From: Jatrophihabitans sp.
GTDB taxonomy: Bacteria; Actinomycetota; Actinomycetes; Mycobacteriales; Jatrophihabitantaceae
Direction: 5' to 3'
Length of the DNA stretch: 64,000 nucleotides
Assembly (NCBI GenBank): GCA_036389035.1
Contig: DASVQQ010000022.1
Location: 124,001-188,000 of the forward strand
The number at the start of each line of letters is the position of its first letter. The stretch's first letter is position 1. Below, piece after piece: positions 36,926-50,100 of the stretch. The translations under genes and the position numbers were made by a program. The notes under the pieces were generated by a model. That model had not been told where the DNA came from, did no database searches, and saw only the letters and a program-made list of their open reading frames with translations.

Positions 36926-37504
36926 CTAGCCTGCCTCTTCCCGCGCGCCGACGCCGAGCGCGAACGTCTCGTGCAGCTGGTACTTCGGACGTCCCTGCCC
37001 CAGCTGGGACTGGACCAGCGCGATCTCCTCGACCTGCCAGCCCGGCCCGGTGTAGAGGTCGAAGACCCGCAGCCACCTGGTCAGCTCCAGCGGCCGGTTG
37101 GCCCGCGCCAGCGTGAGGTGCGGGCGGAACTTCGAGCCGTCCACCTCGACGCCGGCCCGCACCGCCGCCGACCGGCAGCCGCCCGAGAGCCGTTCGAGCG
37201 GCTCGGTGTCACCGGTCACCCCGGTCCACAGCACCTTGCCCTGCGCGGGGTTGGGAAAGCTGCCGGCGCCCTGCAGCCGCAGTTCGAACGGCTGCCGGCG
37301 GCCGGCGGCGTCGGCCAACCGCTCGATCAGCTCGTCGAGGTCGCGGTCGGCCACCGCCGGCAGGAACGCCAGCGTCAGGTGCCACTGCTCCTGCCCCGCC
37401 CAGCGCAACGGGTCCTCGCGCTGCTGCCGGGGCTCGACGAACTCGGCCAGGTCCTCCAGGACCTCCAGCGGTGGCAGCACCGCCACGAACATCCGCATGC
37501 TCAC
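36926..37504 (-). CDS. thpR: RNA 2',3'-cyclic phosphodiesterase (ThpR/LigT)
   Basis: 192 aa member of the 2H phosphoesterase family. Both His-x-Thr motifs are present: HLTLAF (about residue 47) and HLTLAR (about residue 132). It hydrolyses 2',3'-cyclic phosphates on RNA ends. The GTG at 37504 is used here; ATGs 6 and 12 bases downstream are equally possible. It lies 13 bases after the PrsW-type gene and was probably transcribed with it. Confidence 0.9.
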   Translation of the reverse strand: MSMRMFVAVLPPLEVLEDLAEFVEPRQQREDPLRWAGQEQWHLTLAFLPAVADRDLDELIERLADAAGRRQPFELRLQGAGSFPNPAQGKVLWTGVTGDTEPLERLSGGCRSAAVRAGVEVDGSKFRPHLTLARANRPLELTRWLRVFDLYTGPGWQVEEIALVQSQLGQGRPKYQLHETFALGVGAREEAG

Positions 37505-37517
37505 TGGCCCGCCCGGC

Positions 37518-38714
37518 TCAGCGGCCCGACAGCGACGCCGGACGGGCCGGCGGGATCGGCGGGGCGGACCTGGCGTTCTCGACCAGCGGCCGGGCCGCCT
37601 TGGCCCGGCTGGTCAGCAGCGCCTGCACCAGCTCGGCGTGCAGGTCGTAGGCGTCAGCCGGCCCGACGCCACGCTGAACCCGGTCCCGCAAGAAGGCCAG
37701 CTCGGTGGCCGCGGCCTGGAAGTCGCGCAGCGCCTGGGCCGCCGGCTTGCCGGAGCGGGCCGTCACCGACTTCAACCAGGCGCGCCGGGCGGCGATGCTG
37801 TCCAGCCAACCGGCCTCGGCGGGCGTGACCAGCCGGAAGTACACCAGCTCGGGCAGCTGCCGCCGGACCACGTCGCGCTCGCGGCTGCGGTGGTACCGGG
37901 CGATCAGCAGGGCAGCCACGAACGCCGGGATCATGATGACGACGTAGACGAACAGGTAACCGCCGAAGCCGAAGGTCAGCGAGCCGTTCCACAGCGCGTG
38001 CAGGGCCACCGCGGCCAGGTAGCCCAGCAGCGGGTAAAGCCAGCGGGCGGGCTGGTTCGGCCTGCTCACCGCCAGTCCCACCCCGAGCCCGATCATCGAG
38101 GTGAACAGCGGGTGCGCGAATGGGGCCATCACCAGCCGCAGCACCACGGTGGCGATCGTGGTCTCGGTGCCCTGGCTGAAGCTCTGCGCGATGTAGCCGA
38201 TGTCCTCGACGAAGGCGAAGCCGACCGCGACGAACCCTGCGTAGACCAGCCCGTCCACCACGCCGTCGAACTCGCGACGGCGGGCTCCGGTGAGCATCAC
38301 CAGCAGGAACGCTCCCTTGGCGGCCTCCTCGATGGCCGGCCCCACCAGCGTCAGCACCACCCCGCGGCCGAGCACCTCGCTGCTGGCCAGCTCCAGGATC
38401 AGGCTGATCACGATCGCCACGCTGGCGCCCCAGAGGAAGGCCAGCAGCAGCAACCGGCTCGGCTCGGGCTCCCACCGGTCCAGCCAGAAGTAGCAGGCCA
38501 GCACCAGTCCCATCGACAGCGCCGTCAACGGCACCGCGACGATCAGCCCGACCGGGTCCTGGATGCCGGTGAGGAACAGCACGCCCGATGCCAGCGCGGC
38601 CAGCAGGATCAGCACGGCGATCGGCGCGCCGGTGGAACGGGTCTGCTTGTTCAGCGACGACTGGAACTGCGGCGGTCCCGGCGCGAGCGGCGCCGGCCTG
38701 GGGTCAACGCTCAT
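37518..38714 (-). CDS. PrsW-family intramembrane metalloprotease
   Basis: 398 aa. Eight or so hydrophobic helices fill residues about 30-260. The family motif EEAAKGAF (EExxK) is followed by the second conserved segment FAFVEDIGYI (Glu-Asp) and the His motifs FAHPLFTSMIGLG and ALHALWNG. PrsW cleaves anti-sigma factors in Bacillus; most actinobacterial members have no known substrate. The C-terminal 130 residues are cytoplasmic and helical. Confidence 0.92.
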   Translation of the reverse strand: MSVDPRPAPLAPGPPQFQSSLNKQTRSTGAPIAVLILLAALASGVLFLTGIQDPVGLIVAVPLTALSMGLVLACYFWLDRWEPEPSRLLLLAFLWGASVAIVISLILELASSEVLGRGVVLTLVGPAIEEAAKGAFLLVMLTGARRREFDGVVDGLVYAGFVAVGFAFVEDIGYIAQSFSQGTETTIATVVLRLVMAPFAHPLFTSMIGLGVGLAVSRPNQPARWLYPLLGYLAAVALHALWNGSLTFGFGGYLFVYVVIMIPAFVAALLIARYHRSRERDVVRRQLPELVYFRLVTPAEAGWLDSIAARRAWLKSVTARSGKPAAQALRDFQAAATELAFLRDRVQRGVGPADAYDLHAELVQALLTSRAKAARPLVENARSAPPIPPARPASLSGR

Positions 38715-38788
38715 ACGCCGACTCTATTGCCCGCCGCCAGCGCGCGAGCGCCCGCCGCCGGTACGGCCAGTGCCTGCCACCAGTACGG

Positions 38789-40933
<2,145 letters not shown>

Positions 40934-41124
40934 CCCGGCGGCGTCTGCGCATTGTCCAAATTCATAGCTTTTTCTTTGAAAGGGCTTTCGCATCCGATTC
41001 GGACATTATAGAGTCCGGCTACCTTCGGATAGGCAAACTGCGCAGTTGGAGCAGGAATGTCCTCGCCAGAGGACACAAACTGGTTAAAGGCGACCAGTAG
41101 CCCCTGCCGCAGAGAGACCTCCCC
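40934..41124 (+). promoter_or_regulatory. AT-rich promoter region of the RHS gene
   Basis: No gene seen. The region is unusually AT-rich (40960-41010: TTTTTCTTTGAAAGGG, CATTATAGAG). A small inverted repeat, CGGAC-N8-GTCCG, surrounds the TATAGA-like sequence and could be an operator. GAGAG lies about 10 bases before the ATG at 41125. Confidence 0.45.
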
Positions 41125-44100
41125 ATGGCACGTACGCCGTTTCCGGCTGCCCGTTTCGTCAGCGTCATCGCCAGCATGGCACTGCTTGCGGGCCTCCTGT
41201 CGGTCGCCGGCCCACCGCCACTGGTTCCCAAGGCGGCAGCGGCGCCGGTCAGCGACGCCCGTCCGGGTGAGCTGGTCGAGAAGCGAACCCGCACCTCGGT
41301 CACCACCCGTCAGGCCGACGGGATGCTGCGGACCGCCGTCTCGGCCGGAGCGGTGCACTACCGCGACGGGGCCGGCGCGTGGAAGCGGATCGACAGCGGC
41401 CTCGTCGAAACCAGTGAAGACGGATATGCCTTCCGCAACAAGGCAAACAGCTTCCGCGCGCTGTTCAAGGGAGCACTCGACGGCGAGCACCTGCGGTTCA
41501 CCTCGGGTGGCCGCGACTTCGGCCTGCGGCTGGAAGGGGCGAACCGCCGCCCGGCGAACGCCAAGGGGAACGGCCTGCTTTACGCCGACGCGGTCGGCGG
41601 GGTGGACCTGCGGTACGACGTGCTCTCCGACGGCGTCAAGGAGACCCTCGTCCTACCGGACGCGTCCTCGCCGACGACTTACCGCTTCCTGTTGAGCGCC
41701 AGTGGTGACGCCGCGATGCGGGCGGAGCGCCGGCCTGGCGGCTCGTGGGCCTTCTTCAGCGGCACCTCGCTGGCGCCGGCCTTCGTGCTGGATGCGCCGG
41801 TGGCCGTGGACGCCGACCTCAACGGCCAGCCGTCGAGGTCGACCGGGCCGAACGCGACGCTGGACGTCCGCAAGGTGGGCCGCGACTTCTCGCTGGTGCT
41901 CGACCTCGACCGGGCCTGGCTCAAGGCGCCCGAGCGCCGCTTCCCGGTACTGCTCGACCCGACGGTCACCCTCGACCCACCGGCGGAAGACGCCAACTTC
42001 CGGGCGAACTGCTCTTCCTGCACGCCCGACGTCGATGACTTGATCGCTGTCGGCACAACCAGCGCCGACGTCTGGCGCGGCGCTCTGCAGTTCGACCTCG
42101 GCAACTTACCTGCCGGAGCCGACGTCACCAACGCCACGCTCGAGGCCTTCTGGCAACCGCTGTGCCTGGGGGCGGGCACCGGGTTCTGCAACAGCACGTC
42201 GCACCAGATCGACGCGCATGCGATGACCACCTCCTGGAGTACGACGACGACCAGCGGCGCGCTGCAGTTCGCCCCGACGCCGTTCGGCAGCGCCACGGTC
42301 ACCCCGAGCGTCGCCGGCACTCCGGCCAGCTGGGTGAGCTGGCCGATCACCGCCACCCTGCGCGACTGGCAGTTCGCGGCCAAGCCGAACTTCGGCGTCC
42401 TGCTCAAGCGCAACACCGAGGCGCTCAAAGCCAGCGGGCCGGTGTTCTACGGCCGCCGGCACAGTGATCCGGCGCTGCAGCCGCGGCTGGTGGTCACCTA
42501 TCCGGGGGACGGCGTCAACCTGTTCCCACCCGCCACCCTGCACAGCGATGGCGCTGACCTGCGGTGGAGCGGCTACCCGAGCGCCGCGACCGCGCCGTTC
42601 ACCGGCTACGAGGTGCACCGCTCGACGTCGGCTTCTTTCACGCCTGGTGCGAGCACCCGGCTCACCACGGTCACCGACCGCAGCGTCACGAGCTTTCAGG
42701 ACACCACTGCCGCGGCGGGGAAAACTTTCACCTACAAAGTGGTGACCGGCGCGGTGGCGAGCACTGGACGCACCGTCACGCTGCCCGCTCTCGGACAGGC
42801 CACCAAGATTCTTCAGCCGTCAGCCGAGGAGGGCAGCGCCACCACCATCGTCCACTTCCCGGGGGTTGTTAGCTGTGCGGGGTACGGTGCGGAGGATCAG
42901 CTTTGGGTCGGTCCATATAGCGATTCCACGAGCCGCGCGCTGCTGCGCTTCGACCTACGCGACATTCCCGCTGGTGCGACGATCTCAAAGGCCGTCGTCT
43001 CCCTCTGGCACGCTTATAACATCAAAACGGCGCAGACCGTGCAAGCCTTCCCAGCCACCGCCGAATGGCGCGAGGGCGCCGCGCGGAGCACCTGTAGTCG
43101 AGACAGCGCCACGTGGTATGAGGCCTACGGTGGCGTGCCCTGGGCAGCCCAGGGCGGTGACCCGGCGGCGGCGGCCGCCGCGACCGTCACCCATATGGTC
43201 GATCAGCCGGCGGGCTTCGACAACTTCGACATCACGGGTGTGGCGGCGCGGTGGGTCAGCGGCGCCATGCCGAACCACGGCCTGGTGTTGCGACAGGATC
43301 AGGAGACCCCGGGCACCGGCTCGTTGCTGAACTACCACTCCGACGACTTCTCCGTAGCTCCCAGCCTGCGGCCGAAGCTGGTCGTCAGCTACGCCGACGG
43401 CAGCCGTCCGGTCGCGCCGACCGCGACGGTCGGCGCACCGGTGAGCGGCGCGACCGTCAGCGGCGCCGCCGTGGCCCTGGACGCCGCCGCGACCGATGAC
43501 CGTCGGGTGGACCGGGTCGACTTCCTGGTCGACGGCGTCATGATCGGCGGCGACACCACGGCGCCCTTCACCGCCACCTGGAACAGCACCGCGGTCGCCA
43601 ACGGCGCGCACACCGTGACGGTCCGGGCCACCGACGACGCGGGCAATCAGACCACCTCGAGCCCGACCCCGGTCGCCGTCGACAACTCGGCCCCGCCGAG
43701 CACCGGCGTCACATCCCCGACCGGCAGCGGTGTGACCGGTTACCGCGACGCGGTGGCCGCCGACAACCCGACCGGATGGTGGCGCCTCGGTGAGGCCTCC
43801 GGCCCCACGGTGGCCGACGCCTCCGGTGGCGGCCATACCGCCGCTCTGGTCGGCACGCCGGTCCTCGGCGCCCGCGGAGCGCTGGGACGCGATCCCGACT
43901 GCGCCATGCAGGCGAGTGCGGACGGCTACGCCTCGGTGCCGCCCAGTTCACAGTGGGCTCTGGCGAACTCTTTCACCCTGGAGTGGTGGGGAGCAGCCGC
44001 GTCTACGTTGGCCGCCACACATCCCGGCAGTTTTCGCAGCGGGAACTGGGCCGCGCCCGGCGACGGCTGGATGGTGGCCTGGGCGCGGGTGAACCGCAGC

Positions 44101-47100
44101 AGCAACCCCATCTCCTACTACCGCGATGGCCAGGAGTACCTGGGCGGAGCATATGCGGACAGCGTCCTGCGGCATAACGCCATCGTCTACGACAAGGCCG
44201 CCCAGACCCTGAAGTTCTATTCGGACGGACAAGTGGTGGCGTCCCATACCGGCGTTGTCTTCCATGCCGGGAACGGCGTCAGCCATCCGCTCGACCTGGG
44301 TCGGGGCGCCGATCCGTCCGTAGTGCGGGTGGACGAGCCCGCGGTCTACGCCAGCGCGCTGCCGGCCGCCCGCATCGCGGCTCACCGCGCCGCCGGCGCC
44401 GCTGCCGCCGCCGAGGTGGCTGGCGTCGTCCCGGTGACGGCCGACGCAACCGATGACCGGGCGGTCACCCGGGTGGAGTTCCTGGCCGACGGCGTCCGCT
44501 TCGCCGAGGACGCCATCGCGCCCTACTCGGCCTCCTGGAACACCCTTGACCCGGCCGCGCCGGCGCCCGACGGCGTGCACGTGCTGACCACGAAGGCCTA
44601 TGACGCCAGCGGCCAGATGACGACGTCGGCCGCCGTGCCGGTCACCGTCGCCAACGCCAAGGGCACCCAGTACCTCGCGACCTCGGGCACCAGCCAGGTG
44701 CCCGAGTTGGTGCCAGCAGATCCGGCCGTCACCCAGCCTGTCGAGGTGAGCGTCACCAACGACAGCGCGGTGACCTGGCCGAGCACCACTGCCGTGGAGT
44801 ACAGCTGGATCAGCCACGACGCCACGCCGATCACGACGCCCGGCGCCTCAGTCGCCCTCGGCGTCAGCCTGGCGCCGGGGCAGACCCACAAGGTTCGCCT
44901 GGACGTCACGGCGCCGGTGCTGCCCGACGGCGCCGAACGGGCTGCCTACACCCTCAAGACCGACCTCAAGGACACCGCGACCGGGACGACGTACTCGGCC
45001 AAGGGCAGCAAGCCGGTCACCAATGACGTGCAGGTCGCCAAGTCCCTGGAGGACACCCTCGGCCTGGAGCGCTGGCACGAGTACCGGGGCAGCGACCTCG
45101 GCGCCGGCGTGCAGAACCTCGTCGACGTCGCCAACGGCAACAACCTGTGGCGCTGGACGCCCAGCGAGTCACCCGGCCGCGGTCTGTCCACGGTCGTCGA
45201 CCTAACCTACAACAGCCTGGAGAAGAGCAGCCCGTCGCCGGTCGGCCCGGGTGTCAACCTGTCGATCAGCTCGCTGACCCGCTTCGGCCTGCCCATCGAC
45301 ATCCATCCGAACAAGGCCGACAGCATCGGCGGCAAGGCCAACCGCTACGTGGTGTTCACCGACGGCGATGGCACCACCCACCGGTTCAACGGGGCCGCCA
45401 ACGCCGACGGCACCTACCGCTACGAGGCGCCGCCCGGCGTCCACCTCTACCTGCGGCCCACCGGCTCGACCGATCCGGCGCGGGCGTGGGCCTTCAGCCG
45501 TCCCGATCGGGTCACCTACTTCTACGACGGCGACGGCTACCCGACCCTGGTCGAGGACGCCAACGGCAACCGCATCACCTACACCCTGGAGCGGATTCCG
45601 CCCGGTGAGGACGGCGGTCCGGTCAAGAAGCGCATCACGGCCGTCACCGACGCAGGCGGCCGCAGCTACTTGCTGGACTACTGGAGCAAGGACGAGGTGA
45701 AGAAGGCCCACGTCCGCGGCAAGCTGCAGCGTCTGACCGACCATAGCGGCAGCGCCTGGGACTTCGACTACTACGACGACGGCAACCTGCGCATGGTCAC
45801 CCAGCGTGGCGGCACGAAGGCCGACGGCTCGGCGCTGGCTGATCGGCGGGTGGTCTTCACCTACATGACCTCCAACGGCGACGCGCCGGCGATCAGCGAC
45901 CCCGCGCTGCGCGTGGACCCGGACCCCAAGACCCCGAACCAGTCGGCGCTGGTCCACAGCATCCGCGACCCGCGCGGCGCGGAGACCCGCTTCAGCTACT
46001 ACGGGCCGGGCACCGCCCAGCTGCGGGGCCGGCTGAACACCGTCACCGACCGCGCCGGCGCGGTGACGACCTACACCTATGACCTGACGGCACGCACCAC
46101 CACCGAGGCGGCGCCGCTGTCGCGCACCGAGACCTACACCTGGGACGCCCTCGGACGCGCGACCATCCTGCGCAACGCGCTCGGGCAGAACACGACGTTG
46201 ACCTGGAACGCCGACAACAAGGTCACCACCCTCACCGAGCCGACCGGCCGAGCGATCAATTACACCTACAACGCCAACGGCTACCTGACCGGCACCACCG
46301 ACCAGCTCGGCCACGCCACCACGCTGGAGATGCAGGACGTCGCCGTCGACGCCAATGACGTAATCGGCAAGTGGCAGAGCGGGCGCACCATTCCGCACTA
46401 CAGCCAGCTCAAGCACAAGACCAACCCGCGAGGCACTGCCACCGCGCTCGTCGGCGACTACCGCTGGAGCTTCGACTACGACACCCGGGGCAACCTGATA
46501 GCGACGACCGATCCGAGCGGCGCCAAGAAGACATTGGTCATCGCTGCCAACGGCACCGTCAGCAGTGAGACCGACGCGCGTGGCGGCACCACGACCTACA
46601 CCGGTTATGACGCCAACGGATTCCCGACCGCGGTGACCGACCCGCTGGCCCGCAAGACCCAGTTCGGCTACGACAGCGACGGGCAGCTGCTGTGGACCCA
46701 GGACGCCAAGCACGCGGCCTTCACCGGCGGCGTGCCGCGGGACTACCGCACGTACTTCGACTACGACTCCTTCCACCGGATGGGACGGCAGAGCGCGCCG
46801 AAGTCCACCGCCACCGAACGCGGCCTGCTGATCTGGAGCGGCGCCGACTTCGACGCCAACGACAACACCGTCCTCGACATCGACCAGCACTACGGCCAGC
46901 AGTACTCACCCGGCATCGCGTTCCAGGTCAAGCACGCCTTCGATGTCATGGATCGCGAGACCCTGGCCACGGCGATGGACACCTCGGCCGACGCGGCCGG
47001 CGAGCGCACCACGACGACCTACGACGCCGCGGGGCGCAAGACACGTCAGATCCGGCCGCTGGGCGTCCAGAGCACGACCATCGCCAACGACCACACCGTC

Positions 47101-50100
47101 GATTTCAGCTACGACCTGCTGGACCGGACCGTCCGGGTGGCGGCCTACGAAGTCGACACGGCCGGCGTGCAGAAGAGCGTCAAGTACACCCACACCTGCT
47201 TCGACCTGGCCGGTGACGCCGTCCGGACCATCGCGCCGCGGGCCAACCGGGCGACGATCTCGTGCACCGATGACACCGTGCCGTTCGTCACGAAGATGAC
47301 CTATGACGCGGCGCACCGTCCGCTGACCAGGACGGACCCGGCCGGTCGGGTGCGGCACACCGCCTACGACGCCAACGACAACGTCATCTCGCGCACCGAC
47401 CAGGGCGGCAAGGTCGCGACCACCGACTTCGACCAGCGCGACCTGCCGGTCAAGAGCACGCAGCCCTTCATCGGCGGCGCCACGCCGCGGGTCCTGACGA
47501 CCCGGTTGGAATACGACGCCAACGGCAACCGCAGCCGCGTCATCACCCCGCGGGCCTATGACGCCTCCAGCGACAAGGTCACGTTCAGCTCCTACGTCAC
47601 GCGCCATGTCTACGACGCGGCGAACCAGCTGACCCGCACCGACCTGCCCAGCACCGGCGCCGCTGACCAGCATTACAAGCACATGGCCTACGACGCGGTG
47701 GGCAACCTGGTGACCACCACGCAGGACGTCGCGCAGGCGGCGCTGGCCGACGTCCCTCAGGACAAGCGCGAGGACCGCAGTTACTTCGACCCCGCGGGCC
47801 TGGTGCGCGTCAGTGACGACCACGTCAACCCCGCGCTGCACTACGACTACGACGCCTCCGGACGCCAGACCTCACGCACGCCGGAGAAGAAGGGAAGTTC
47901 CGAGCTCAACCTGGCCGAGCGCCAGGAGTACCGCTACGAGATCGACGGCAAGCTCCGGGAGCGCTCGGACAGCGGGGGCCAGAAGGTCACCTACACCTAC
48001 GACGCCAACAACATCATTCGCACGATGAAGGACGCCAGCGGCGTCGGCGCCAGCCGGCAGCGCACGATGGACATCCAGATCACCCCGGACGGCCTGAACC
48101 GGCCTGTGAAGAATCGGCAGCGCAAGGAGGGCGAGACGCGCTGGAAGGCCACCCTGAGCAGCTTCGACCTCAGCGACAACGTCGTGCGGCGCATCGATGA
48201 CCGCGAGGAGGACGACGGCGGCGTCCAGCTCAAGGCCGGCCGGCAGAACGACTACACCTTCGACGGCACCGACCGGCTGACGCAGCAGATCGACCAGGGC
48301 AAGGACACCCTGGCCTCGACGGCCGATGACACCCGGATCCGCGGCAGCTACCTGCCGCAGGGCTGGGAGCTGCAGCGCACCACGGACAAGTACGTCCCGG
48401 GTGCGGCCACCCTCTGGCAGCCGAAGAAGGTGCAGGACTGGACCTACTACGACAACGGCCAGCTCAAGACGATGTCGACGAAGAACGGCGCCGGCGCCGT
48501 GCTGGAATCGCATGACCTGACCTACACCGACACCGCGGGCCGTTACGTCAACGGCAACCGGACGGTCGACGTCTTCAAGCGCAGCAGCCCGGCCACGGGC
48601 ACGCCGTGCTCGAGCGCCACCTGCACCGCTCGCTTCAACTACGACGCGCGCGACCGGCTGGTGCGCCAGGAGAGCGGCGGCGGAGGCAGCACCGACTACA
48701 CCCTGGATCCGGCCGGAAACATCGAGAAGGAGACTCAATCCCTTTCGGGCGTCAGCGCGACGACCGACTACACCTACCGGGGCACCCAGCTCGACACCAC
48801 TACGGCGGGTGGGGTGACGACCAAGTCGCACTACGACAGCCGCGGCAACCTCGACTGCACCACCGGCGGGGCCGGCACACCGGCGGATTGCGCGTCGGGC
48901 AGCGGGGTGCAGAGCGACTACAGCTATGACTACCTGGACCGGATGACCGGCTTCAAGGACACCGCGACCAGCACCGAGTCCAGCTACGAGTACGACGCGC
49001 TGGACCGCCAGACCCGGCAGAAGGAGAAGCATGGCGCCGCTGCCGCCCGCACCACGAACTTCAGCCACCTGGGCCTCACCGACAAGGTGACCAAGGAGGA
49101 GCAGTCCGGCGACGACGGGGCGACGAACCGGACCAAGGATTACAGCTACGACGCGCGCGGCAAGGCCAACGGCATGACCGACACTGTCACCGGTCAAGCC
49201 CCCAAGCCGTACTCGTTCGGCAAGGATCCGCTCGGCAGCGTCAGCCAGCTCATCGACGACGCGGGCAAGGCCGCCGCAGCTTACGGTTACCGGCCCTACG
49301 GCGACGCCGACAGCGCCATGTCGGCCGGTGACACCGACAAGAACAGCCCGATCAACCCGGTGCGCTTCACCGAGAAGCGCTATGACTCCGGCTCGGGAAC
49401 CCTCGACATGGGCGCCCGGCGGTTCGGCCCGTCCAACCGGTTCCTGCAAGAAGACCGCTACGCCGGCGCCCTGTCCGACCTCGGCCTGGCAACCGATCCG
49501 CTCACGTCCAACCGGTACAGCCTGGCCGGCGGGAACCCGGCGAACTTCGTCGAGGTCGACGGGCACTTCGGCCTGCCGGGTGTGCTGGGCGACGCCGCGG
49601 ACGCGGTAGGCGACGCTGCTAGTGACGTCGCCGAGGGCGCTGAAGACCTTGCGGGCGACGCCGCGGAGTTCGTCGGTGAGCACAAGGTCGCGATCGCGTC
49701 GACCGCCGCGGGGATCGGCTGCGGCGTCGTCACCGCCGGGGTGGCCGCGGCCGCGTGCGCAGTAGGCGTAGGCGCCGCCGCGGGCGCCTACGAAGCCGCG
49801 ACCGAGTGCAAGGGAGAAGGCGCCGGCTGCGCTGCGAAGAAGATCGGTCTCGGCGCTGCCAGCGGCGCCATCGGCGCGGGCGTAGGCAAGCTCGCCAAGC
49901 TGGGTGCTGGACGGCTTGCCAGCCGACTCGCGGGAGGTCAGGGAAGCAAATCCACCACGACGGCCGCCAGTTCGTGCAAGAACAGCTTCACCGGCGACAC
50001 CCCCGTGCGAATGGCCGACGGCACCAGCAAGCCCATCAAGGATGTCGAGGTCGGTGACGAGGTGTTGGCTACCGACCCTGAAACCGGCGAAACCGCCGCC

